From Centipeda infelix ATCC 43532 (lineage in GTDB: Bacteria; Bacillota; Negativicutes; Selenomonadales; Selenomonadaceae), in NCBI RefSeq assembly GCF_000234095.1, contig NZ_JH376797.1, positions 198,493 through 262,492 of the forward strand: a stretch of 64,000 nucleotides of DNA, in the 5' to 3' direction. A program made the position numbers and the translations under genes. Every line of letters begins with the position of its first letter. Positions within the stretch are counted from its first letter, which is position 1. The notes beneath the pieces are model-generated. The model saw nothing but the letters and a program-made list of their open reading frames with translations. It was not told the DNA's origin and did not search any database. Below, piece after piece: positions 42,303-50,391 of the stretch.

Positions 42303-43545
42303 ACATAGTGACGAGATCACAACGGTCTATGCCGACAAGCACGGAAATATTCGCACGGCGGAGGGTGTGCGTGCAATGGGGCGTATCGGCGCAGAGAATG
42401 TTCCGCTTACGTCTGCGGATGTCATTCCGCTGCCCGAGAGTGCCGATCTCATGTTTATGCCTGAACACACTGCTGTGGGACAGACGGCAGACGGAGTGGA
42501 GAAGTGCATTGCGGGAACGGCGGTTGCAGCGATTCTGCCGCAGGGTTATACGCGCACGCATCTGCCCTCCTTTGTTCGCGCCGATGGTGCTGCACCGCTG
42601 CCGCTCTACGGATATACGGCGGTCGTTTCCCACCGTGGTGAGCTGTGCGTCGCCGCCGTCTATACGGATGAAAACGAGAAGTGGGACCCCGCCAACTACA
42701 ACGGCAAGGAACTGAAGAAGCTCGTGCGGCGGACGATGAAGGAGCTCCCGAACAACCGCATTGTGGAGCAGGTGGGAAACTGCTCACTGAACTATCACTG
42801 TCTGACGGCGCAGAATCTGTTTTATCGGCGTTGGGAGTGTGGGGTTCCGACATCGCCCGTCTGCAATGCAAACTGCCTCGGCTGTATCTCTCTGCAGAGT
42901 TCGGAGTGCTGCCCCTCACCACAGGAGCGCATCACATTTTCGCCGACGGCAGAGGAGATTGCCGAGGTCGGTATCTACCATCTCTCGCTTGCGCCCGATG
43001 GCATCATCAGCTTCGGGCAAGGCTGCGAGGGCGAACCGTCGCTTGCTGCTGATCGCATTGCTGAGGGAATCCGCAAGATTCGTGCCGTCACCGCGCGTGG
43101 TCAGATCAATATGAACTCGAATGCGGGCTTTCCCGCAGGGATGAAGAAAATCGTGGACGCAGGGCTGGACTCGCTGCGCGTCTCCATCATCAGTGCACGC
43201 GATGAAAGTTATAATGCATATTACCGTGCGAGCTACCCGCTGGACAATGTCAAGGAATCCCTGCGCTATGCGCTCGATCACGGTGTCTATGTGTCGTTGA
43301 ATCTGCTCCATTTCCCGGGCTTTACCGACCGCGCGGAGGAACTGGCAGCTTGGCAGGAGTTCTTCCGTGCACTGCCCGTGCAGATGATTCAGATGCGGAA
43401 TCTGAACATCGATCCGACGCTCTTTCTGCGAACGATGCCGGAGGCGGTCGGTGCGCCTGTCGGGACGCGCGTGTTCATGGACGAGCTTCATGCGGAGTTT
43501 CCGCAGCTCGTCATCGGCAGTTTTAGTCATTATGTCACTGCATGA
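42268..43545 (+). CDS. Radical SAM protein of unknown function
   Basis: A 425-residue protein with a radical SAM cluster motif CNANCLGC (CX3CX2C) at about residue 199-206, followed by more cysteines (SSECCPSPQE). The barrel is recognisable through SFGQGCEGEPSLAADRI, INMNSNAGFPAGMKKIVDAGLDSLRVSIISA and VSLNLLHFPGFTDR. The first ~190 residues form an unfamiliar N-terminal domain. It overlaps pth by 35 bases, so the two are cotranscribed. The reaction is unknown. The promoter and terminator at 43550-43604 lie directly behind it. Confidence 0.8.
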   Translation: MKPKNQAARPHRHSDEITTVYADKHGNIRTAEGVRAMGRIGAENVPLTSADVIPLPESADLMFMPEHTAVGQTADGVEKCIAGTAVAAILPQGYTRTHLPSFVRADGAAPLPLYGYTAVVSHRGELCVAAVYTDENEKWDPANYNGKELKKLVRRTMKELPNNRIVEQVGNCSLNYHCLTAQNLFYRRWECGVPTSPVCNANCLGCISLQSSECCPSPQERITFSPTAEEIAEVGIYHLSLAPDGIISFGQGCEGEPSLAADRIAEGIRKIRAVTARGQINMNSNAGFPAGMKKIVDAGLDSLRVSIISARDESYNAYYRASYPLDNVKESLRYALDHGVYVSLNLLHFPGFTDRAEELAAWQEFFRALPVQMIQMRNLNIDPTLFLRTMPEAVGAPVGTRVFMDELHAEFPQLVIGSFSHYVTA

Positions 43546-43549
43546 CCAA

Positions 43550-43578
43550 TTGACTTCTCGCGCAATATCGGATAGAAT
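43550..43578 (+). promoter_or_regulatory. Predicted glmS promoter
   Basis: TTGACT (43550-43555) and TAGAAT (43573-43578) are separated by 17 bases. The promoter sits only 2 bases before the terminator hairpin of the upstream gene. Initiation near 43585 would fall inside that hairpin's left arm. The resulting glmS leader would be about 265 bases and include a palindromic repeat and the ribozyme. Confidence 0.7.
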
Positions 43579-43580
43579 GA

Positions 43581-43615
43581 CCCCATGCACGTTGGTGCAT
43601 GGGGATTTCTTTTAT
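43581..43615 (+). terminator. Intrinsic terminator after the radical SAM gene
   Basis: CCCCATGCAC (43581-43590) and GTGCATGGGG (43595-43604) form a perfect 10-bp stem with loop GTTG, followed by the T-rich ATTTCTTTTA. Confidence 0.88.
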
Positions 43616-43628
43616 GAAAAAGATATCG

Positions 43629-43655
43629 GGAATCACTGAATTTATCAGTGATTCC
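43629..43655. repeat. Palindromic repeat, minimal form (copy 3)
   Basis: GGAATCACTGA and TCAGTGATTCC form a perfect 11-bp stem with loop ATTTA. The sequence matches the fused arms of copies 1, 2 and 4 with no internal segment. It lies between the glmS promoter and the ribozyme, so it is transcribed as part of the glmS leader. Confidence 0.75.
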
Positions 43656-43663
43656 TAATTCTT

Positions 43664-43830
43664 AGCGCTGGCTCTGAAAACGGATTGTGTTTCCAGAGGA
43701 CGAGGAGAAGGTTGTCGAGTCATCAGCGGATGCCTTCCGGCACGCTCTGTCGAGAGTCTGCGGTCAAAGCGCAGGGGCGACCCTGCGGACAAAGCTGCAG
43801 ATGGAGTGAAATCCCTGAGAGAAGTGTTTT
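43664..43830 (+). ncRNA. glmS ribozyme (GlcN6P-activated)
   Basis: Conserved blocks are in order: the cleavage site A/GCGC at 43664/43665 with GCGCTGGCTCTG, then CCAGAGGACGAGGAGAAGG, GTTGTCGAG, CAGCGGATGCCTTCCGGCA, and the downstream pseudoknot/P3-P4 region (GGTCAAAGCGCAGGGGCGA, then GTGAAATCC). It lies directly upstream of glmS. In this class glucosamine 6-phosphate is the cofactor for self-cleavage, after which the mRNA is degraded, giving feedback control of GlmS. The 3' boundary is approximate. Confidence 0.9.
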
Positions 43831-43848
43831 CTGTCAGGAGGTATTTTT

Positions 43849-45678
43849 ATGTGTGGAATCGTGGGTTATGTGGGGGATCGTCAGGCGGCGGAGTTCCTGC
43901 TCGACGGTCTGTCGAAGCTCGAGTATCGCGGCTATGACTCGGCAGGTATCGCCGTCTATGATGGAGAGAACATCCGCGTGGAGAAGAGTGTCGGCAGACT
44001 TGCCGCACTGCGCGACAAGATCAAGGGGAATGTGCCCATGGGCAGCCTCGGCATCGGTCATACGCGTTGGGCGACGCACGGCCGTCCGTCGGATGTAAAC
44101 TCGCATCCGCATACGGACTGCCATGGCGACTTTGCCATCGTGCACAACGGCATCATTGAGAATTATCTTTCGCTGAAGGAAGAGCTGATTGCCAAGGGGC
44201 ACGTCTTCAAGTCCGAGACGGATACGGAGGTTGTCGTGCACCTCTTGGAAGAGGTCTACAGTGGGGACTTTGTTGCCGCCGTGCGTGCGGTTCTGGAGCG
44301 GATTGAAGGCTCGTATGCGCTTGTATTTATGAGCCGTCGGCATCCCGATCTGCTCGTCTGCACGAAGCAGGACAATCCGCTCATCATTGGACTTGGCGAA
44401 GGCGAGAACTTTATCGCTTCGGACATTCCCGCCATTATTTCCAAGACGCGCCGTACCTATATTCTGGCGGACGGGGAAGTTGCCATTGTCCGCAAGGACG
44501 CAGTCGAGGTGACAAACCATCTCGGTGCCCCCGTGCCGAAGAAGGTGTTCGAGGTGACATGGAATGCCGAGGCGGCGGAAAAGGGCGGCTACGAGCACTT
44601 CATGCTCAAGGAGATTCACGAGCAGCCGAAGGCGGTGCGCGACACAATGAGTCAGCGCATCACGTCAGATAAAAATGCTGTCTCCTTTGAAGAACTTGCG
44701 TGGGATGCGGACTATCTGAATTCGTTTAACAAGATCTACATCGTCGCATGCGGTACCGCGTACCATGCGGGACTTGTGGGCAAATACTACATCGAAAAGC
44801 TTGCGCGCGTTCTTGTTGAGGTGGATGTCGCCTCGGAGTTCCGCTATCGCGATCCGATTGTCGATGCGCATACGCTTCTGATTGTGGTTTCGCAGTCGGG
44901 GGAGACGAGCGACACACTCGCCGCGCTCAAGGAGTCAAAGCGACGTGGAGCAAAGACCCTTGCCATCACAAATGTAGTTGGATCGTCGATTGCGCGCGAG
45001 GCGGATCAGGTTGTCTACACATGGGCGGGCCCTGAGATCGCGGTCGCATCGACGAAGGCATATACGACGCAGCTCGTGCTCTTCTTTATGCTCGCGCTCT
45101 ACATGGCGGAGATCAAAAAGTCGATTGCGGCGGAGCGTACGGCGGAGTTGGTTGCGCAGCTGCATGAGATCCCCGCACAGGTCTCCGAGATCCTGTCCGA
45201 TGTCGACCCAATCAAGACCTTTGCGAAACAGTACGGTTTCAACGAGGATGTGTTCTACATCGGGCGTGGTCTGGACTACGCCGTGTCACTTGAGGGGGCG
45301 CTCAAGCTCAAGGAGATCTCCTACATTCATGCAGAGGCGTATGCGGCGGGTGAGCTCAAGCACGGGACGCTTGCCTTGATTGTTGAGGGTGTTCCCGTGA
45401 TCGCGCTCGCGACGCAGCGCAATGTCTATGAAAAGACCCTCTCGAACATTAAGGAGGTCAAGGCGCGCGATGCAGTTGTCATCGGTATCGCGGCAGAGGG
45501 GGACACGGAGCTCGAGAAGTATGTTGATCACGTTATGCACGTTCCGGCATCGGATGAGTTCATCATGCCGATTCTCTCGGTGATTCCACTTCAGCTGCTC
45601 GCCTACTACGCTGCAATCACGCGTGGCTGCGATGTGGACAAGCCGCGCAATCTGGCGAAGTCTGTTACAGTCGAATAA
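43849..45678 (+). CDS. glmS: Glutamine-fructose-6-phosphate aminotransferase
   Basis: Makes glucosamine 6-phosphate, the entry point to peptidoglycan and other amino-sugar polymers. The 609-residue protein starts with the Ntn-type glutaminase (MCGIVGYVG, with Cys as nucleophile after Met removal, and GIGHTRWATHG). Two SIS domains follow: IVACGTAYHAGLVGKYYIE, VVSQSGETSDTLAALKE, and ASTKAYTTQL. The C-terminus DKPRNLAKSVTVE is conserved. It is controlled by the ribozyme and promoter immediately upstream. A terminator follows at 45691. Confidence 0.98.
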   Translation: MCGIVGYVGDRQAAEFLLDGLSKLEYRGYDSAGIAVYDGENIRVEKSVGRLAALRDKIKGNVPMGSLGIGHTRWATHGRPSDVNSHPHTDCHGDFAIVHNGIIENYLSLKEELIAKGHVFKSETDTEVVVHLLEEVYSGDFVAAVRAVLERIEGSYALVFMSRRHPDLLVCTKQDNPLIIGLGEGENFIASDIPAIISKTRRTYILADGEVAIVRKDAVEVTNHLGAPVPKKVFEVTWNAEAAEKGGYEHFMLKEIHEQPKAVRDTMSQRITSDKNAVSFEELAWDADYLNSFNKIYIVACGTAYHAGLVGKYYIEKLARVLVEVDVASEFRYRDPIVDAHTLLIVVSQSGETSDTLAALKESKRRGAKTLAITNVVGSSIAREADQVVYTWAGPEIAVASTKAYTTQLVLFFMLALYMAEIKKSIAAERTAELVAQLHEIPAQVSEILSDVDPIKTFAKQYGFNEDVFYIGRGLDYAVSLEGALKLKEISYIHAEAYAAGELKHGTLALIVEGVPVIALATQRNVYEKTLSNIKEVKARDAVVIGIAAEGDTELEKYVDHVMHVPASDEFIMPILSVIPLQLLAYYAAITRGCDVDKPRNLAKSVTVE

Positions 45679-45690
45679 TATCATTTGCAA

Positions 45691-45734
45691 AAAAGATGGC
45701 AGAATCGCAGCAATGCGGTTCTGTTATCTTTTCT
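45691..45734 (+). terminator. Intrinsic terminator after glmS
   Basis: CAGAATCGC (45700-45708) pairs with GCGGTTCTG (45715-45723), extended by two G-U pairs and AAAAGAT/ATCTTTT. The stem is about 18 bp with a 6-base loop and ends in Ts. Confidence 0.85.
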
Positions 45735-45759
45735 AATGTTTTGTGCAGGAGGTCTTTTT

Positions 45760-46404
45760 ATGGATCTGGCAAAGTATATCGATCATACTCTTTTGAAGAC
45801 GGATGCCCGAAAAGCAGATATGGACAAGCTTTTGAGTGAAGCGAAGGCGTATGGTTTTTCCTCCGTCTGCGTCAGCCCCATATGGGTTTCCTATGCGGTC
45901 GAATGGCTCAAGGGGTGCGGCGTAAAAACCTGTACCGTCATCGGTTTCCCGCAAGGGGCTACACCCACGGAGGTCAAGGTGTTTGAGGCGAAAAAGGCGA
46001 TCGCGGACGGGGCAGAGGAAGTCGATATGGTGATTCCAGTGGGTCGCCTCAAAGACAAAGATCTTGACTATGTGCGGAACGATATTCGCGCTGTTGCAGA
46101 GGAGGTCAAAGGACAAGCACTTACAAAAGTTATCATTGAAACATGTCTTTTGACCGATGAAGAGAAACGACTTGCCTGCCGCCTTGCCAAAGAGGCAGGC
46201 GCGGATTTTGTCAAAACCTCGACAGGGTTTTCGACCGGCGGTGCTACCGTTGAGGATGTGAAACTCATGCGAGAGACCGTCGGTTCGGATCTGGGGGTAA
46301 AGGCATCCGGCGGCGTGCGATCACGGGCAGATGCCGAAGCAATGATTGCCGCCGGAGCATCGCGTCTTGGCACAAGCAGTGGTGTGAAAATCATTGAGGG
46401 ATAA
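45760..46404 (+). CDS. deoC: Deoxyribose-phosphate aldolase
   Basis: Cleaves deoxyribose 5-phosphate to acetaldehyde and glyceraldehyde 3-phosphate (nucleoside salvage). The 214-residue class I aldolase has [24 protein letters not shown], the segment [20 protein letters not shown] with Asp, the Schiff-base motif [14 protein letters not shown] and the active Lys of [16 protein letters not shown]. The last conserved block is [18 protein letters not shown]. The frame opens at 45685, but AGGAGG before the ATG at 45760 sets the start. Confidence 0.97.
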   Translation: MDLAKYIDHTLLKTDARKADMDKLLSEAKAYGFSSVCVSPIWVSYAVEWLKGCGVKTCTVIGFPQGATPTEVKVFEAKKAIADGAEEVDMVIPVGRLKDKDLDYVRNDIRAVAEEVKGQALTKVIIETCLLTDEEKRLACRLAKEAGADFVKTSTGFSTGGATVEDVKLMRETVGSDLGVKASGGVRSRADAEAMIAAGASRLGTSSGVKIIEG

Positions 46405-46412
46405 AAGGATGA

Positions 46413-46445
46413 GCAGAACCTCGGCGTGGGGTTCTGCTTTTTCTT
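46413..46445 (+). terminator. Intrinsic terminator after deoC
   Basis: GCAGAACC (46413-46420) and GGTTCTGC (46430-46437) form a perfect 8-bp stem, followed by TTTTTCTT. Confidence 0.9.
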
Positions 46446-46455
46446 GTGAAAAGAC

Positions 46456-46484
46456 GTGACAAAGACCGCATAGTCTGCTATAAC
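46456..46484 (+). promoter_or_regulatory. Promoter of the threonine/serine exporter gene
   Basis: GTGACA (46456-46461) and TATAAC (46479-46484) are 17 bases apart, with the extended -10 TG at 46476-46477. Initiation near 46490 would leave almost no 5' leader before the ATG at 46495. Confidence 0.6.
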
Positions 46485-46494
46485 TATGTTCATT

Positions 46495-47763
46495 ATGGTA
46501 AATGAAACAGCACGTATCAACATCAATAATATCCTTGAACGCGCCATCGACATCGGCCAACGTATGCTTGTGACGGGCGCGGAGGTCAGCCGCGTGGAGC
46601 GCACGATCAACTTCATCTGCCGCGCCTACGGCGTGCGCCATGTGGACGTGATGGTCATTACGACCAGCATTGTTGTGACGCTGCGTGGGGAGGACATCGG
46701 CGTGCTTACGCAGATGCGCCGTGTCCCCGGGCAGAACTTCGACTTTCAGCGGCTCAAGGCTCTGAATCAGCTTTCACGCGAGATTTGCGCCCATCCCATG
46801 ACCTCGGACGAGATCAAAAAACGCATTCGGGAGATCGACACGATGGAGGTGATCTCACTCAAGGCATCCCTGTTCTATTGGGCTCTGATTGCCGCGAGCT
46901 TCTCTGCGTTCTTTGGCGGGCGTTTCGATGATGCCGTCTGTGCGGGCATTGTGGGCGTGCTCTTGCGTCTCTTGCAATATCTCCTCGGTCAGACGAAGTT
47001 GAACCCGTATTTTGCCCTTGTCCTGCTCAGCTTTGTCGGGGGGATGCTCGCGAACTCGTTCATGTATTTTGGTCTGGACATTCATCCCGCCGCAATCAAC
47101 ATGGGCAATATCATGCCTGTCATCCCAGGGCTTGCCCTCATGAACTCAATCCGCGATATGTTCAACCAGGAGACGATATCAGGGCTCATCAAGAGTGCCG
47201 AGGCGTTTATTCTGAGCCTCCTCATTGCAACGGGGTTTGCATTCAGTGCGACGGGGACACTCATCGCCTTTGAGACGGCGGGATGGGTTTATCTCCTGAC
47301 CTCGTTTGTCGGCGGCTTTTGCTTTCATCTGCTCTGGCACGGTCACTTCAAGGACGCTGTCATGGGAGCGGTGGTCTGCATGGGTGCGTGGGGATTCACG
47401 ATGCTCTTTGTGGCAATGGGATGGAACGAGTTTGCAGGCTACTTTGCGGGGGCGGTCTTTGCAACGATCGCTGCGGAAATTTTGGCGCGCATCTACAAAT
47501 CGCCCGCGACGATCTTCCTCATCATCGGTGTGATTGCGATGGTGCCGGGCGGCTCGCTCTACCGTACGATGTTCTACGCCGTCGCTGCCGACTGGGAGAA
47601 ATTTGGAACGCAGGGGATCAAGACGTTCCTCTATGCCGTTTCGATTGCAGCGGGGATCGTCATCGCAACGGCGATCTGGGAGACGGTCAAGGCATGGCTG
47701 ATGAAGCGCAAGAAAAAAGATGGTATATCCTGTACGGAGGAATGCTGCGAAGGAAAATCGTAA
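46495..47763 (+). CDS. Threonine/serine exporter family protein
   Basis: Membrane protein of about 422 residues combining a ThrE domain (the N-terminal AIDIGQRMLVTGAEVSRVERTINFI and TTSIVVTLRGED) with a second ThrE-like half, as in the PF06738/PF12821 fusion. About ten hydrophobic helices are seen, for example SLFYWALIAASFSAFFGG and TIFLIIGVIAMVPGGSLYR. These proteins export threonine and serine. An ATG at 46486 overlaps the promoter's start region, so the ATG at 46495 is used. The mRNA may be leaderless. It has a Cys-rich tail (SCTEECCEG). Confidence 0.85.
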   Translation: MVNETARININNILERAIDIGQRMLVTGAEVSRVERTINFICRAYGVRHVDVMVITTSIVVTLRGEDIGVLTQMRRVPGQNFDFQRLKALNQLSREICAHPMTSDEIKKRIREIDTMEVISLKASLFYWALIAASFSAFFGGRFDDAVCAGIVGVLLRLLQYLLGQTKLNPYFALVLLSFVGGMLANSFMYFGLDIHPAAINMGNIMPVIPGLALMNSIRDMFNQETISGLIKSAEAFILSLLIATGFAFSATGTLIAFETAGWVYLLTSFVGGFCFHLLWHGHFKDAVMGAVVCMGAWGFTMLFVAMGWNEFAGYFAGAVFATIAAEILARIYKSPATIFLIIGVIAMVPGGSLYRTMFYAVAADWEKFGTQGIKTFLYAVSIAAGIVIATAIWETVKAWLMKRKKKDGISCTEECCEGKS

Positions 47764-47776
47764 ACAGGGGGATTTT

Positions 47777-48967
47777 ATGGCAATGACACGGCGCACGCGG
47801 CTCTGGCTGACGATCTTTCTCGGCGTGATGACGGCAATTGCGCCGCTCTCGACGGATATGTATCTGCCGGCATTGCCCGAGGTGCAGACGGATTTTGGTG
47901 TCTCGACATCGCTCGTCCAGCTGACACTGACGATGACGACGCTCGGCATGGCACTCGGTCAGATTCTCGCAGGGCCTCTGAGCGATCTCCACGGGCGGCG
48001 GATTCCGCTCTTCATCGGGATGCTCGTGTTCATCGGTGCGACACTCGGCTGTGTACTCGCCGAGGATATTTATCTCTTCCTTTTCTTCCGCTTCTGCGCG
48101 GGCTTTGCGGGAGCGAGCGGCATTGTCATTGCGCGTGCGATTGCGCGCGATGTCTGCGAGGGGGCGGAGCTGACACGATTTTTCGCGATTCTCATGATGG
48201 TGAACGGCTTTGCGCCCATCATCGCACCTGTCATCGGTGGGCAGATCCTGCTCTTTGCCGATTGGCGCACGACCTTTGTGCTCCTCACGGTCATCGGCGT
48301 ATTCCTTGCAGGTGCGACACTCATCTATCAGGAGACACTGCCGCGTGAGCAGCGCAGTGCGAACGTGACGGATTCATTGAAAAAGTTCCCGACGCTTCTG
48401 CACGACCGCTATTTTCTCGGGCACTGTCTCCTCCAATGCTTCGTGTTCGGGGCATTCTTTTCCTATCTCTCGGGTTCCTCGTTTGTTTTTCAAAATATCT
48501 ATGCCGTCTCGCCGCAGGGATACAGCATGATCTTTGCCGTGATTGGCGCGGGACTGCTGCTCGCCGGGGTTCTTCCCGCACGTCTTGCGGGGCGTGTACC
48601 GGATATCACCATGTTGAAATATGCGGTGTTCGTACCGCTGATTGGGAGTACGCTGCTGCTCGCAGGATTTTATTTCTCTGCACCGCTCGCCGTCATCGTC
48701 CTCCTGCTCTTTCTTACGGTTGTTCCGCTCTCTGTGATGGGGGCGGCGAGCTTTTCGCTTGCGCTTTCGCGGCAGGGAAAGAACGCCGGCAGTGCATCGG
48801 CACTCATTGGCTGCTTTTCCATGCTGCTCGGCGCGTGCATGATGCCTCTGGTCGGCATTGCGGGTGACCATACGGCGATTCCGATGGGGATTATCATGCT
48901 GGCAGGCTACAGTCTGGGGTGGCTGGTTTTTCGCCGCATGATTGCGGTCGACCATATACGAGCATAG
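47777..48967 (+). CDS. Bcr/CflA-type multidrug efflux MFS transporter
   Basis: A 396-residue twelve-helix transporter. The N-terminal signature TAIAPLSTDMYLPALPEVQ and the first-loop motif GPLSDLHGRRIPLF are those of the Bcr/CflA drug-resistance group. A conserved FLRFCAGFAGASGIVIARAIARD-like motif (FRFCAGFAGASGIVIARA) follows. The frame opens at 47720, but the ATG at 47777 behind AGGGGGA gives the family's start. It is followed by a HAD hydrolase 16 bases later. Substrates in relatives include bicyclomycin and sulfonamides; this one's are unknown. Confidence 0.92.
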   Translation: MAMTRRTRLWLTIFLGVMTAIAPLSTDMYLPALPEVQTDFGVSTSLVQLTLTMTTLGMALGQILAGPLSDLHGRRIPLFIGMLVFIGATLGCVLAEDIYLFLFFRFCAGFAGASGIVIARAIARDVCEGAELTRFFAILMMVNGFAPIIAPVIGGQILLFADWRTTFVLLTVIGVFLAGATLIYQETLPREQRSANVTDSLKKFPTLLHDRYFLGHCLLQCFVFGAFFSYLSGSSFVFQNIYAVSPQGYSMIFAVIGAGLLLAGVLPARLAGRVPDITMLKYAVFVPLIGSTLLLAGFYFSAPLAVIVLLLFLTVVPLSVMGAASFSLALSRQGKNAGSASALIGCFSMLLGACMMPLVGIAGDHTAIPMGIIMLAGYSLGWLVFRRMIAVDHIRA

Positions 48968-48983
48968 GAGGTAAAGACAGCTG

Positions 48984-49640
48984 ATGAAAGCGTTGATCTA
49001 CGATATGGACGGTGTGATCGTCGACAGCGAGATCATACACATGAAGGCGGAGACCATCCTGCTTGCGCGCTATGGGATCACGGCGAATGAGGCACTGCTG
49101 ATGCCCTACCGTGGGACGAGCGACAAAACAATGTTCGAGGATATCAAGGAAAAATACGATGCTGCCTATGACGTGGCGGGCATTGTTGCGGAGAAGGACG
49201 ACCTCATGCGCGAGCTCCTGCGTACGGAGGAGCTTGTACCGATTGCGGGGGCGCTCGAACTCATTGCGGCGACGGATGCACTGCGGCCGCGCGGCATTCG
49301 CACGGCAATTGCGAGTTCCAGCCCGCATGAGACCATTGCGCATGTGACGCAGACGTTTGGCATCACGAACAAATTTGATGTGATCGAGTCGGGAGCGGAG
49401 CTGCCCATGTCGAAGCCCGACCCAACGATCTATCTGAAGACGGCGGAGCTGCTCGGTGTCGCCCCTGCGGACTGCCTCGTCATCGAGGATGCGGCGGTGG
49501 GTGCACAGGCAGCACTGCGCGCGGGCATGACCTGCATTGGCTTCTGCAGTCCGCACAGCGGAATTCAGGATTTTACGGGCTGCGCACGCATCGTACAGAG
49601 CCTTTCGGAAATTGATTTGCATGTGTATTTTGGCGGATAG
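48984..49640 (+). CDS. HAD-superfamily phosphatase, beta-phosphoglucomutase-like
   Basis: A 218-residue HAD hydrolase. The catalytic motif I is LIYDMDGVIVDSE, motif II is AIASSSPHET, and motif III/IV is KPDPTIYLK and VIEDAAVGAQAALRAG. Residues ~15-80 form the helical cap. The DxD, EDA and cap type fit the beta-phosphoglucomutase subgroup, but several such enzymes are simple sugar-phosphate phosphatases. It starts 16 bases after the transporter gene and is probably coexpressed. Confidence 0.9.
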   Translation: MKALIYDMDGVIVDSEIIHMKAETILLARYGITANEALLMPYRGTSDKTMFEDIKEKYDAAYDVAGIVAEKDDLMRELLRTEELVPIAGALELIAATDALRPRGIRTAIASSSPHETIAHVTQTFGITNKFDVIESGAELPMSKPDPTIYLKTAELLGVAPADCLVIEDAAVGAQAALRAGMTCIGFCSPHSGIQDFTGCARIVQSLSEIDLHVYFGG

Positions 49641-49713
49641 AAAACGCGGATTTTCAGCTATCTTTCACCCCATTTTCCTATAATTCTCGTAATAAAAATC
49701 GGGAGATGATACG

Positions 49714-50391
49714 ATGCGTGTGCTTTTGGCGGAAGATGATCTGCGCCTCGGGAAGCTCATTCAATATATGCTCGAACAAAACGATATCTCGGTCGAGTGG
49801 GTGACGGACGGCAGTGACATCTATGAGTATGCGACCTATGCGGAGTACGATATTCTGATCCTGGATTGGATGATGCCCGGGGAGACGGGCGTCGAGGCCT
49901 GTGCGCGTCTGCGCCGCAGCGGCTATGATCGTGCGATTCTGATGCTGACGGCACGTGACTCGGTGGAGGATCGCGTGACGGGACTTGACGCGGGGGCGGA
50001 TGACTATCTCGTGAAACCGTTTGAGTTCTCGGAGCTGCTCGCGCGTCTGCGTGCACTCGGACGGCGTGCGACACAGCGCATTCAGCATGAGGTGGATGAG
50101 ATTGGCGGATTCAAATTGAACCGTACGGCGAACATCCTTGAGAAGAACGGTAAGACGATCCAACTTTCACCGCGCGAGTTTCAGCTCTTTGACCTGCTCG
50201 CACAGAACATCGGCATCGTTGTGCCGCGCGACATCATCCTCGACCGTATCTGGGGTCTTGAGGCAGATGTCAGCTCGAACAACATTGACTCCTACATGAA
50301 GATGCTGCGGAAAAAACTGGATGCAGCAGGAGAGGGCGACGCAATCAAGACGGTTCGTGGGGTTGGTTACAAACTGGAGACGTCGCGTTGA
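49714..50391 (+). CDS. OmpR-family response regulator
   Basis: A 225-residue regulator. The receiver domain has the acidic pair ED at residues 7-8 and the phosphoacceptor Asp51 in ILILDWMMPGETG, followed by the conserved Thr of MLTARDS and Lys in YLVKPF. The C-terminal winged helix carries REFQLFDLLAQNIGIVV and NNIDSYMKMLRKKL, VRGVGYKL. The last codon region overlaps the kinase start. A TATAAT lies at 49679-49684 without a good -35. The signal and targets are unknown. Confidence 0.95.
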   Translation: MRVLLAEDDLRLGKLIQYMLEQNDISVEWVTDGSDIYEYATYAEYDILILDWMMPGETGVEACARLRRSGYDRAILMLTARDSVEDRVTGLDAGADDYLVKPFEFSELLARLRALGRRATQRIQHEVDEIGGFKLNRTANILEKNGKTIQLSPREFQLFDLLAQNIGIVVPRDIILDRIWGLEADVSSNNIDSYMKMLRKKLDAAGEGDAIKTVRGVGYKLETSR

